This document shows, one piece after another, positions 41,760-50,313 of a DNA stretch of 64,000 nucleotides. The notes beneath the pieces are model-generated. The model was not told where the DNA came from and did not search any database. It saw only the letters and a program-made list of their open reading frames with translations. The translations under genes were made by a program, and so were the position numbers. This DNA comes from an uncultured Prevotellaceae bacterium (GTDB lineage Bacteria > Bacteroidota > Bacteroidia > Bacteroidales > Bacteroidaceae): positions 1-64,000 of the forward strand of contig ONDM01000009.1 of NCBI GenBank assembly GCA_900316585.1, read 5' to 3'. The stretch's first letter is position 1. The number at the start of each line of letters is the position of its first letter.

Positions 41760-42344
41760 TTATTCTGTTAGAAAGACTGTAAGCCCTCTTGCAGCCTGTG
41801 CACCATAAACTAATGACTGCTCAATATCAGCGGTTTTGGAAGGGCCACTGATAAAAGTGCCAAAATTATATTTTTCATTGAATTTAAGGTGTTCATAGGC
41901 TTCATGCATATTGCTTACAATATTCTTTTTGGAAACGATGAGAATCAGACACTCAGAGATGAAGCAGATAGCTTTCTCTTTCATAGTCTGTTCAACCCAT
42001 ACACATCCGTTCTCTGCACATGCCACTCCCCCCATTAGGACACCAACATCAGTACCATCAAGGTCTTGTGCCTCAGCTACTGTATCAGGGTTGCGGTCTG
42101 CTTTTACGCCAGGGACATTACTGCTGATGACTTTAGCTTCAGGATATGCTTCATGGATTTTTTCATTGATATCATCGTCTGGCTTAATTTCAATCAGTTT
42201 AGCACCTGCCGTAGTGATTGTTGTCTGAATGAAAGCCTTTACAGGATCTTCAAACGAGCGTTTTTTAAAACTCAGATCTGGCATGTCGTAAGTTTCACGC
42301 ACATTTTTGCGTAATCTATCAAGTATTTCGTCTCTTGTACTCAT
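41760..42344 (-). CDS. lutC: L-lactate utilisation protein LutC
   Basis: LutC (194 aa) is a LUD-domain protein of the LutABC complex that oxidises L-lactate to pyruvate. Motifs of the domain are seen in DGTDVGVLMGGVACAENGCVWV and IIEISGPSKTADIEQSL-like FISGPSKTADIEQSLVYGAQ near the C-terminus. It is the third gene of the operon, 4 nt after lutB. A bidirectional terminator follows. Length is normal. Confidence 0.88.
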   Translation of the reverse strand: MSTRDEILDRLRKNVRETYDMPDLSFKKRSFEDPVKAFIQTTITTAGAKLIEIKPDDDINEKIHEAYPEAKVISSNVPGVKADRNPDTVAEAQDLDGTDVGVLMGGVACAENGCVWVEQTMKEKAICFISECLILIVSKKNIVSNMHEAYEHLKFNEKYNFGTFISGPSKTADIEQSLVYGAQAARGLTVFLTE

Positions 42345-42348
42345 AACC

Positions 42349-43722
42349 TCATGCTTTTACTTTACCTTTCTTCCATAGTTCATGGAAGGACTGTTTTGCA
42401 AATACTGGCATTTCACGACCTTGCGCCCATCCATTCAGTTTGATGCCAGTAATAAATCTAGGGAGATGGTTCGCAATTGGGGCAAATTTCAGGGCAGTAG
42501 TATATAATCCCGGACTCTCAAACATGACTTGCATTCCCTTTGACATGGCTTTCTTTATTGGGTCTGCATGCCCCATGCCATCTAATCCTTGGCGCCAGCG
42601 GTAGATTTGTGATGATAAATCTACTTTTGCAGGACATGCATTGTCACAAGAACAACAGAGAGAACAAGCTGACAAATTGTGATAGTTCTCATCAGAGTCT
42701 TTAAGCATGCCTAGGTTTATACCTATAGGACCTGGAATGAAATATGTATAAGAGTATCCACCGGTTCTGCGATAGACTGGACAGGTATTCATACATGCTC
42801 CGCAGCGCATGCATTTAAGGGTTTGCCAATGCTCTTCATTGCCTAGAATCTTGCTACGGCCATTGTCCACTAGAATGATATGCATTTCTCCTCCTGGACG
42901 TGGTCCGCGGAAATGACTGGTGTAAACGGTAGTGGATTGGCCTGTTCCACAACGTGCCAACAACCGGTGGAATACACCCATAGCTTTGTAATTTGGAATC
43001 AGCTTTTCCAGTCCTATGGAAACAATGTGCAACTTTGGAACGGATGTGCTCATGTCTGCATTTCCTTCATTGGTACAAACAACGATGTCTCCTGTCTCTG
43101 CAATTCCAAAATTACCACCCGTCATACCACAATCTGCAGTCATGAAGTTGTCTCTCAAGTGATAGCGGGCACAACGAGTTAAATAAGTTGGATCATAGTT
43201 TCCAATTTCAGGACTGATTTTGTAATCCTCGAAACAATGACCTACCTGTTCACGGGTAATATGGATGGCAGGCATGACGATGTGGCTAGGAGCCAAGTGC
43301 ATCATTTGAAGGATTCGCTCTCCCAAGTCAGTCTCCACTACATCAATACCATTCTTGATTAGGTTGTCATTCAAATGGCATTCTTCAGTCAGCATAGACT
43401 TGCTTTTCACCACTTTCTTTACATTATGCTTGTGCATAATGTCCATGACAATCTCATTATATTCATCAGCATCTTTTGCCCAGTGGACGATAGCACCGTT
43501 TTTAGTAGCGTTCTTCTCGAACATTTCCAGGTAATCAGCCAAGTGGGTTATAGTGTGTTTTTTTATTTGACTGGCCGCCTCGCGTAAATCTTCCCATTCA
43601 GGAAGTTCTTGTGACTGTGCATCACGCTTTACGCGAACGCTCCAGAACGTTTGGTCGTGGCGAGTGACTTTCTCGCTGTTCTGCAGAAATTTATCCGCAG
43701 CTATTGCATGTTTTGTACTCAT
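42349..43722 (-). CDS. lutB: L-lactate utilisation iron-sulfur protein LutB
   Basis: LutB (457 aa) is the electron-transfer subunit. It has an N-terminal LUD-type domain (KVVKSKSMLTEECHLN, ETDLGERILQ, GMTGGNFGIAETGDIVVCTNEGN) and a double 4Fe-4S ferredoxin region (CMRCGACMNTCPVYRR and CSLCCSCDNACPAKVDL). The C-terminal tail is the DUF3390-like extension. Both cluster motifs are complete. Its start overlaps the lutA stop by 4 nt. With LutA and LutC it supplies cytoplasmic lactate oxidation independent of a flavin Lld enzyme. Confidence 0.92.
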   Translation of the reverse strand: MSTKHAIAADKFLQNSEKVTRHDQTFWSVRVKRDAQSQELPEWEDLREAASQIKKHTITHLADYLEMFEKNATKNGAIVHWAKDADEYNEIVMDIMHKHNVKKVVKSKSMLTEECHLNDNLIKNGIDVVETDLGERILQMMHLAPSHIVMPAIHITREQVGHCFEDYKISPEIGNYDPTYLTRCARYHLRDNFMTADCGMTGGNFGIAETGDIVVCTNEGNADMSTSVPKLHIVSIGLEKLIPNYKAMGVFHRLLARCGTGQSTTVYTSHFRGPRPGGEMHIILVDNGRSKILGNEEHWQTLKCMRCGACMNTCPVYRRTGGYSYTYFIPGPIGINLGMLKDSDENYHNLSACSLCCSCDNACPAKVDLSSQIYRWRQGLDGMGHADPIKKAMSKGMQVMFESPGLYTTALKFAPIANHLPRFITGIKLNGWAQGREMPVFAKQSFHELWKKGKVKA

Positions 43723-44450
43723 AATCCTGCAGCTAAGATTTCTACAACGTGAATAAACTGAATAGGGAAATTATGATGCTTTGCAATGGCTTGCATGTGC
43801 ATCAAGCAAGAAGAGTCTGGCCCAGTGATGTATTCGGCTCCTGTAGCCATGTGACGGTTCAGTTTGTCCGTTCCCATACGTACTGATACTGCTGATTCTT
43901 CCACAGAGAACATTCCTCCAAAACCACAACATTCATCTACTCTTTCAGGTTCCAGTATGGTAATGCCTTCAACGAGTTGGAGCAGGTCTTTAATCTTGGA
44001 AAAGCGTGGAATATTCAGTTCACTTGGAGATGAAAGATGCAGTTCACGCACTCCATGACAACTATTATGGATACTTACCTTATGAGGGAATTTACTTGGC
44101 AAGCTCTTAACTTTTAGGATATCATGGAGAAACTCTACCACATCCATGGTTTTTGGGGCAGCTTTACATTCATGGTTAAGAATGGTTGGGTGGAAAAGTC
44201 TTACATATGCAGCGCAACTGGCAGAGGGAGCAACAACATAATCATAGTCTTTAAATAGTTTGTCATAGTTCTCAACCAGTTCGTCGGCCATATTCTGGAA
44301 GCCCGCATTGCCCATTGGCTGCCCACAACAGGTCTGTTTTTCTGGATAATCTACATCCAATCCCAAGTTTTTAAGTAGTTTGTAAGTGGCTATACCGACC
44401 TGTGGATATAGCGCATCTACATAACAAGGGATAAATAAGCCAATTTTCAT
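43719..44450 (-). CDS. lutA: L-lactate utilisation protein LutA (CCG-domain iron-sulfur oxidoreductase)
   Basis: LutA (243 aa) has the two cysteine-rich CCG domains typical of GlpC/LutA heterodisulfide-reductase-like proteins: first PEKQTCCGQPMGNAGF, second ERVDECCGFGGMFSVEES, with IHNSCHGVREL between. It works with LutB and LutC to oxidise lactate. It is the first gene of its operon. A TATCTTTG -7 box and an AATTGTAGGATT dyad, also found before aldA, precede it, so the two operons probably respond to the same signal. Confidence 0.92.
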   Translation of the reverse strand: MKIGLFIPCYVDALYPQVGIATYKLLKNLGLDVDYPEKQTCCGQPMGNAGFQNMADELVENYDKLFKDYDYVVAPSASCAAYVRLFHPTILNHECKAAPKTMDVVEFLHDILKVKSLPSKFPHKVSIHNSCHGVRELHLSSPSELNIPRFSKIKDLLQLVEGITILEPERVDECCGFGGMFSVEESAVSVRMGTDKLNRHMATGAEYITGPDSSCLMHMQAIAKHHNFPIQFIHVVEILAAGL

Positions 44451-44485
44451 AAGAATTATTTGTGTGAAATTCCATAGTTACGCCT

Positions 44486-44493
44486 CAAAGATA
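44486..44493 (-). promoter_or_regulatory. -7 element of the lutABC promoter
   Basis: TATCTTTG on the minus strand. Upstream, 16 nt separate it from the proximal AATTGTAGGATT half-site, the same spacing as in the aldA promoter. Confidence 0.65.
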
Positions 44494-44509
44494 GGTATTT
44501 TGAATGAAA

Positions 44510-44557
44510 AATCCTACAATTTCCACGTTTTTTCATGTTTGTGAAAATTGTAGGATT
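44510..44557 (-). promoter_or_regulatory. AATTGTAGGATT inverted repeat upstream of lutA
   Basis: AATCCTACAATT (44510-44521) and AATTGTAGGATT (44546-44557) are perfect inverted copies, 36 bp apart start to start, with extra pairing into the 24-nt gap. The hairpin may terminate aldA, but the proximal half sits where an operator covering the -33 region would be, and the same element recurs upstream of aldA. Confidence 0.65.
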
Positions 44558-44575
44558 ATAGAAAAGGGTTTATAA

Positions 44576-46006
44576 TTATCTTGTCTGCAAGTAGGTCACA
44601 TGGGTTGACAGATATTCTTCTACACCATGCTTGCCATCTGCACCACCAATACCACTCTTCTTAACACCAGCATGGAAGCCTTGTATAGCCTCAAAGTGGA
44701 AACGATTAACATATGTTTCTCCAAATTCCAATTCATGGCAACAGCGAGCAGCAGTATTAATGTCATTGGTGAAAACGGAAGAAGCAAGACCATATTCACT
44801 GTCATTAGCCCATTTTAAAGCTTGGTCTATGGTTTCGAATTCTACTATAGGCAATACAGGACCAAAGGTCTCTTCATGGATGATGTCCATATCTTGTGTA
44901 CAATTGTCCAGTAGGGTAGCAGCATAGAAGTATCCCTTGTTGCCTACGCGATGACCACCACAAAGAACTTTTGCCCCCTGCTTTATTGCATTCTCAACCT
45001 TAGCCTCTACACTATCCAAGGCTCTCTTCTCAACCAATGGGCCCATATCAACTTCGCCAGAGAATGGATCGCCAACTTTAACAGCCTTGAATTTATCCAA
45101 TAGCATGGCGGTTAGTTTTTCCTTTACATCTTTGTGGACATATAGGCGCTCTGCATTATTGCAAATCTGACCGTTATTACCAATGCGGCTTTCCAGAATA
45201 GCTTGTGCAGTGAGTTCCAAATCAGCATCTGGGAATACGATTACAGGAGCTTTACCACCCAATTCCAAAGATACTTTGGTGATATTATTGGCTGCAGCCT
45301 TCATGATGCTTTCACCTGCTCCAACAGAACCAGTTACACTGACAATGTCAATTTTAGGGCTACTAGCCATAGCGTTACCAATAACACTGCCTTTTCCGGT
45401 AACAACATTGAACAAACCAGCTGGCAGACCAGATTCATGGACAATCTTAGCAAATTCTGTACAGTTCTCAGGTGTAAGTTGTGAAGGTTTAATTACGATA
45501 GAACATCCAGCAATGAGAGCTGCACCGGCCTTACGTGCAATAAGGAAAAAAGGAAAGTTCCATGGAAGGATACCAGCTACGACACCAATAGGTTTTTTGC
45601 TTAGGTAAATTGTCTCACCGCGATTGTCGCTTTGGATGATTTCACCTTCAATGTGACGGGCAAAAGAAGCCATATAGTCGAAGTACTCAGCAGTGCAAAC
45701 AACCTCAGTCGTAGCCCAACTGCGAGTTTTTCCTTGCTCACGCATGATAATTTCGATAAATTCTTCCTGACGTGCGCGGATACCTGCTGCGAATTTCTTC
45801 AGGTAGACAGCACGTTCACATGCTGGTACTTTCGCCCATTTCTTCTGAGCAGATTTTGCAGCATCTAGAGCTTCTTCTGCATCTTCTATTGTACCTTCTG
45901 GTTGGCGAGAAATCACTTCTTCCGTGCTTGGATTTAACACATCAATCCATTTTCCTGAACGGCTCTCAACAAATTGGCCGTTGATGTACATCTTTAAATC
46001 TTTCAT
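44576..46006 (-). CDS. aldA: lactaldehyde/aldehyde dehydrogenase AldA
   Basis: This 476-aa NAD-dependent aldehyde dehydrogenase closely resembles E. coli AldA, the lactaldehyde and glycolaldehyde dehydrogenase, over its whole length (MYINGQFV, EGEIIQSD, VAGILPWNFPFFLIARK, KVSLELGGKAP, HEETFGPVLP, GFHAGVKKSGIGGADGKHG). The catalytic Cys282 (NGQICNNAER) and Glu in LELGGKAP are present. It would turn L-lactaldehyde from rhamnose or fucose breakdown into L-lactate, the substrate of the LutABC operon downstream. A -7 box and the shared dyad precede it. It is probably a single-gene transcript ending at the dyad between it and lutA. Confidence 0.9.
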   Translation of the reverse strand: MKDLKMYINGQFVESRSGKWIDVLNPSTEEVISRQPEGTIEDAEEALDAAKSAQKKWAKVPACERAVYLKKFAAGIRARQEEFIEIIMREQGKTRSWATTEVVCTAEYFDYMASFARHIEGEIIQSDNRGETIYLSKKPIGVVAGILPWNFPFFLIARKAGAALIAGCSIVIKPSQLTPENCTEFAKIVHESGLPAGLFNVVTGKGSVIGNAMASSPKIDIVSVTGSVGAGESIMKAAANNITKVSLELGGKAPVIVFPDADLELTAQAILESRIGNNGQICNNAERLYVHKDVKEKLTAMLLDKFKAVKVGDPFSGEVDMGPLVEKRALDSVEAKVENAIKQGAKVLCGGHRVGNKGYFYAATLLDNCTQDMDIIHEETFGPVLPIVEFETIDQALKWANDSEYGLASSVFTNDINTAARCCHELEFGETYVNRFHFEAIQGFHAGVKKSGIGGADGKHGVEEYLSTHVTYLQTR

Positions 46007-46043
46007 AATTTTATATTTTAAGGCTTAAAACAAATTACTGTTT

Positions 46044-46051
46044 CAAAGTTA
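46044..46051 (-). promoter_or_regulatory. -7 element of the aldA promoter
   Basis: TAACTTTG on the minus strand, with the AATTGTAGGATT half-site 16 nt upstream. Confidence 0.65.
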
Positions 46052-46067
46052 GAAAATTAATATCAAA

Positions 46068-46110
46068 AATCCTACAATTCCCATAAAAAACTAAAGAGAA
46101 TTGCAGGATT
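46068..46110 (-). promoter_or_regulatory. AATTGTAGGATT inverted repeat upstream of aldA
   Basis: AATCCTACAATT (46068-46079) and AATTGCAGGATT (46099-46110) form an inverted repeat with one substitution, 31 bp apart start to start. The proximal arm with its tail, AATTGTAGGATTTTT, is identical to that upstream of lutA. The spacing between arms differs (36 against 31 bp), so each arm may be a separate site. It may also terminate the esterase gene to its right. Confidence 0.65.
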
Positions 46111-46121
46111 TTTAATATATA

Positions 46122-47846
46122 CTATTTGGTATAGATTAATGCTTTAGTTTCCGGGTCACGGGAATAATGCTTGTAGAAATCCCACATGAGTTTTGCTGTA
46201 GGTTTAAAGTTCCAATGGCAATAATGATTGATTGCTATCATTCGAATTATAGGGATATCTCCTTTATACAGCTGACCAAACTCCATTGTTATTCCATTCT
46301 TGTTTGTTAAGATTTGCTTACGGTCCCGCAAGGTAAGTCCAAAAGTAGCATCCTTGTTGAAATCAAGTTCGGGAGTGACTTCGATGCCATTCATAGTTTG
46401 ATATATATTCCAGGCGTTTAGGATGGAATTATTTTTCCAATCGTTAGCATTCAGAAAACGTACAACTTCATCATCAGTTCCAATAACAGAACAATATGGC
46501 ATTTCAATATGACCGCGTTTCTGTTTTGCTTCGTTCATAATAGGTTCACTACCATAGCCATAATAACCTAAGCCTCGGCCTGGGAATAAGCCTCCAGAGT
46601 GCCCACCAACAGCAGCAAAGACATGTGATTTTTTCACGCCTAATGTGGTAGAAGTCATAGAACCGGCAGATAATCCTTCAGTATATACTCGACTTGGGTC
46701 CAAAAAAGGATATTTATCTAGAATCTCATACACAACACCTTCAATGCCGTCCAGACCCATTGGACTGTAGTTAGGGTTGCCTTGCCATTCCAATTCTGCT
46801 ACTACAAAACCTTCTTCGGCAGCCAACTCAACAAAACCGCTTGTCTCACTCTGAGTCCGTGGATCGTTGGCATTTCCATGCAGTAAAAGCACTAATGGAA
46901 CAGATGATTTTGGAGCATTCAATAATCGCTTTGGCAAATATTCATACCAAAGGAACTTCTGATTATTGGCAGGATTTGGACCTGAAATTGGGAACTCTAC
47001 TACATTACGTTGAATATCTAATTGGTCGAACATTACGTAAGGTTCTAGTTCGAATTCTTCCACCCCATTTTCATTGTCAATTCCACGTGCAGTATAGAAT
47101 GTTTGATAGAGATTATTGTAACGGTAATTTTTGCTTAGAAGCAAAGTCCATGCCTCAGCGATCAAGTCTTTTTGTGTAGCCTTTTTATCAGAATTTACGA
47201 CAACACGAAGTAAAGGTTCTGCTGTATTTTGATAAGTGACAGTAGTTCCGCTTTGCTCAGTCTTAACAGCTACATTTTGAGCAATGTATGCTTTAGCAAC
47301 TTTTGCAGCGTTGGTACCTCCTACGTATGCAGGTACTTTTAAAGTTCCAGTTTTACCCGCAATTCCATCAATACTTACTATGCCAGCTATAACACCAGCC
47401 AGCTTGCTAGTTGCCAGGTGCTGATTCACAAAAGTAGCTCCTTTCCCTAATCCTATGACTTTGACGTTCGTAGCTCCGCCTTGTAGATTCAAAAGTTCAT
47501 GAAAAGCCTCAACGTCTTCTTTTTGGTAAACTTTAGCTATAGGATTGACAACCACAAGAGAACCGGAAAAATCTTTTGCCAACTGAGGCAAGCATAAATC
47601 ATTAACTAAAGTGAGTGCTTGCTCTGCATCTAGTGCCTGGTCTGGGAATACATAGAAAGCAGGGCCAAAACCAGCACGTGAATGAATATCTTGGATTCTC
47701 GGTACATTATATCTAAATGCCGATGTTTTTTTCAGCCCTTCAATTTTAGAAAAGGTATTATCAGGGCCAGGATTCTTCATCATGGGTTGCCCCAGTGAAA
47801 CTAATGAGGATAGGCAGGTAACGGCCAGTAATAATAATTTTTTCAT
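46122..47846 (-). CDS. secreted alpha/beta-hydrolase esterase (PHB-depolymerase/feruloyl esterase-like)
   Basis: This 574-aa protein has a signal peptide (MKKLLLLAVTCLSSLVSLGQ) and a two-part structure. The N-terminal ~270 residues are of uncertain fold but contain a glycine-rich IGLGKGATFV turn. The C-terminal part is a PHB-depolymerase-like esterase: PLVLLLHGNANDPR (oxyanion region), EGLSAGSMTS (nucleophile Ser), VIGTDDEVVRF (probable Asp) and AINHYCHWN (probable His). It follows the rhamnosidase gene by 5 nt and likely removes acyl or feruloyl groups from the same glycan. A TTG at 47855 extends the frame by three codons; ATG 47846 is preferred as it opens the signal peptide. Confidence 0.8.
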   Translation of the reverse strand: MKKLLLLAVTCLSSLVSLGQPMMKNPGPDNTFSKIEGLKKTSAFRYNVPRIQDIHSRAGFGPAFYVFPDQALDAEQALTLVNDLCLPQLAKDFSGSLVVVNPIAKVYQKEDVEAFHELLNLQGGATNVKVIGLGKGATFVNQHLATSKLAGVIAGIVSIDGIAGKTGTLKVPAYVGGTNAAKVAKAYIAQNVAVKTEQSGTTVTYQNTAEPLLRVVVNSDKKATQKDLIAEAWTLLLSKNYRYNNLYQTFYTARGIDNENGVEEFELEPYVMFDQLDIQRNVVEFPISGPNPANNQKFLWYEYLPKRLLNAPKSSVPLVLLLHGNANDPRTQSETSGFVELAAEEGFVVAELEWQGNPNYSPMGLDGIEGVVYEILDKYPFLDPSRVYTEGLSAGSMTSTTLGVKKSHVFAAVGGHSGGLFPGRGLGYYGYGSEPIMNEAKQKRGHIEMPYCSVIGTDDEVVRFLNANDWKNNSILNAWNIYQTMNGIEVTPELDFNKDATFGLTLRDRKQILTNKNGITMEFGQLYKGDIPIIRMIAINHYCHWNFKPTAKLMWDFYKHYSRDPETKALIYTK

Positions 47847-47851
47847 AATAA

Positions 47852-50293
47852 TCAATTTGCTTCAATCGCATTCTTTCCACCTTTAAGGTTGTAGGTCTTC
47901 CCGTTCCAAACCAAAGAACCAGAAACCTGGGTAGGGAGTTCTATCTCAGCCTTTAGGGTAGAATTGTTTTTTTTGTATCTAACTTTGATTTCTCCTTGTG
48001 GATGTGGCATTTTGCCACCGATCTGTATGATATTGCCTAGATGAGGCTCAATCTTAACTTTTGCAAATGCAGGAGCAGCACTATCTATACCTAGGAGTGT
48101 GCGGAAAAATTCTATATTAGGACTTGCTCCCCAGGCATGACAGTCAGAACGGGTGGCGTTAACATCGGATGTTTCTCCCCATGTTGTTAATCCCATAGCT
48201 ATGTTTTCACGCCATATATCCAACCATTCTAAGTAGTGGTCACCTAAGCCAGCCTTTATCAGTGCTTCATGTAGATAGAACTTGTAATAAACAGAACATG
48301 GGGATAGGGTAGAATCCGTCAGCAGTTTTTGGGCAATCTGTTTAGCCAAATCACCTTCTACCATTCCAGTGATAATAGCCATAGCATTAGCATGTTGTGA
48401 AAAAATCTCTTTTTCGGAAGTTTGGGCATATAATCCTTTTTCTTCACTCCAATACGTGTTGTGGATAGAACTTTTGAGTTGAGTGGCTTTTTGCGTGTAT
48501 TTGTCGGCTAAGAAAGTATTTCCCTGATAGTTTTCCATTTCACTCATCATTTGGTAAGCTAACAAAAGTTGCATGTCCATCAAAATCCCATACCCATCTT
48601 TACCTGGTTGAGCTACGCCCATTTGCCAGCCTGGTGTATAAACCCAGTCGGAGAAGTTCCATCCTGGAAGCCCTTTAATAAGGCCGTTTTTGTCTTGATA
48701 CTTGCTGAAATATTGAAGAATCTGTTCTGCACCTGGCAACAAGTCTAAAACAAAGTCTTGGTCTTTACCGTATAGCATATAATCATGAATGGTATAAATG
48801 TAGTCCAAGGCATAAGGAGTAATGTACTGTGCCAGCTCTGATGGTGCTCGTCCCATGGTGATACCTTCTGCGTTGCGGCTCATATCAGCTTGCCGCATAT
48901 AGTTTTTCATCAGACGGTCATCGCCACTGTTAAATAGAGATACAAGTGCTTGGATTCGGGTGTCTCCAAGATACTGTAACTGCTCATAATAAGGACAATC
49001 TGTGTAAGTCTCGATAGCACACAGTCGAGCAGTATGCCATCCGATTTCCATCATCTTTAACAGTTCTTGATTATCAGTATCAAGACTTGCATTTAGTTTG
49101 AAAGGATAGCCTACGAAAGTACTTCCTAAATCATTAATCTCAAGAGCTTCATCTTTCGTTTCAATGTGCAGATTGACGTATCGGAATGTGCGCCAGTCCA
49201 ATGTGGTGAATTGCTGATTATCTTTGCCATTTGAAATCAACTTATCATAACGCCCCTGAAAAATCTTTCCTTCAATATCATTACGGTTGCCTTTGGCGGG
49301 TTCCCGTCTATTGTTTGGCTCATTACTAGGAATATAAAGTGCTTCTGCATACTGAATGGTTATTTCAGCTTGAGCTCCTTTGCTGAAATTCAGTTTGAAG
49401 AAGCCATTTGTCAACTCTTCTTGATCTAGTAATATGTCGACAGTCTTTCCAGCAGGGATGGAAACCTTAGCTTTCTGAGCAGGCCATGCCTTAGGAAGTT
49501 TTAATCCTCCATCACGGCGAACAGTATTTAGCCTCTTTTCAAACCTTTCAACCTGTGGTAAAGTATTTGGGACCAACATGTGACCTGTATATACACCTGT
49601 TCCACTATTAGTATCGTGTGGAGTTCCTAATTCATAAGGAGCTGCATCCTTCCAGCTACTTAAATCAGCATTGGGATCATTCCAGTCGGCAACATGCTTG
49701 AACATATTGATACTTTCACCTGCTCCCAGTGCATAATAACCTGGAACCTGTTGACGGAGTGGTTCATAAGATGGGTCTTGAATGCATTTCCAGGTTTTGT
49801 TTGTATTGATGATCTTTGCATCCCCTTCTCCCATCATTAGAAATCCTGTTCGTATAGTGGCATTAGGGACGGGTGTGAAAGAGCCTTCGTTCCAGACTTG
49901 AGCAGCAAAGACATTCTTTCCAGCCTTAAGGTAAGGAGCCAAATCTACAGTCTCATAATTCCAATGCTTTGAGTCGTTACGGGCTGGGCCTAATGAAGCC
50001 AGTGTTCCATTTACATAGAGTTTATACCTGGTATCCCCTGAAACATAGGCAATGAACTTTTCAGGTTGTTTGTCCAGATTGATATCTTTACGGAAATAGT
50101 ATATGCCATAATCTTTCTGAGAGGATTCAGGAACTGCAATCCAAAGCGCATTCCATGATTCTTTCATCATATCGAAAGAAGTACGGTTTTCTATTTGTCG
50201 CAGCATCATTTCTATGGGGAACTGGGCAAATGATTCCATGGAATAGAAGAATGCTGTAGAAACAATGGTCAGCAATGATAGTATCTTTTTCAT
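47852..50293 (-). CDS. GH78 alpha-L-rhamnosidase
   Basis: This 813-aa secreted enzyme (signal peptide ending ESFAQ) cleaves terminal alpha-L-rhamnose. It has the N-terminal beta-sandwich modules of family GH78 (YGIYYFRKDINL, YKLYVNGTLASLGPARND, TIQYAEALY) and the (alpha/alpha)6 catalytic domain with the signature DCPYYEQLQYLGDTRIQAL, LPGWNFSDWVYTPGW, and TTWGETSDVNATRSDCHAWG. A C-terminal beta domain follows (FAKVKIEPHLGN, HPQGEIKVRY). The acidic residues expected for inverting hydrolysis are in the GD and TWGE motifs. It lies between two esterase genes in the PUL and its product rhamnose links to aldA and lutABC downstream. Confidence 0.9.
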   Translation of the reverse strand: MKKILSLLTIVSTAFFYSMESFAQFPIEMMLRQIENRTSFDMMKESWNALWIAVPESSQKDYGIYYFRKDINLDKQPEKFIAYVSGDTRYKLYVNGTLASLGPARNDSKHWNYETVDLAPYLKAGKNVFAAQVWNEGSFTPVPNATIRTGFLMMGEGDAKIINTNKTWKCIQDPSYEPLRQQVPGYYALGAGESINMFKHVADWNDPNADLSSWKDAAPYELGTPHDTNSGTGVYTGHMLVPNTLPQVERFEKRLNTVRRDGGLKLPKAWPAQKAKVSIPAGKTVDILLDQEELTNGFFKLNFSKGAQAEITIQYAEALYIPSNEPNNRREPAKGNRNDIEGKIFQGRYDKLISNGKDNQQFTTLDWRTFRYVNLHIETKDEALEINDLGSTFVGYPFKLNASLDTDNQELLKMMEIGWHTARLCAIETYTDCPYYEQLQYLGDTRIQALVSLFNSGDDRLMKNYMRQADMSRNAEGITMGRAPSELAQYITPYALDYIYTIHDYMLYGKDQDFVLDLLPGAEQILQYFSKYQDKNGLIKGLPGWNFSDWVYTPGWQMGVAQPGKDGYGILMDMQLLLAYQMMSEMENYQGNTFLADKYTQKATQLKSSIHNTYWSEEKGLYAQTSEKEIFSQHANAMAIITGMVEGDLAKQIAQKLLTDSTLSPCSVYYKFYLHEALIKAGLGDHYLEWLDIWRENIAMGLTTWGETSDVNATRSDCHAWGASPNIEFFRTLLGIDSAAPAFAKVKIEPHLGNIIQIGGKMPHPQGEIKVRYKKNNSTLKAEIELPTQVSGSLVWNGKTYNLKGGKNAIEAN

Positions 50294-50313
50294 TGTTCTT
50301 AATATCTATTTAG

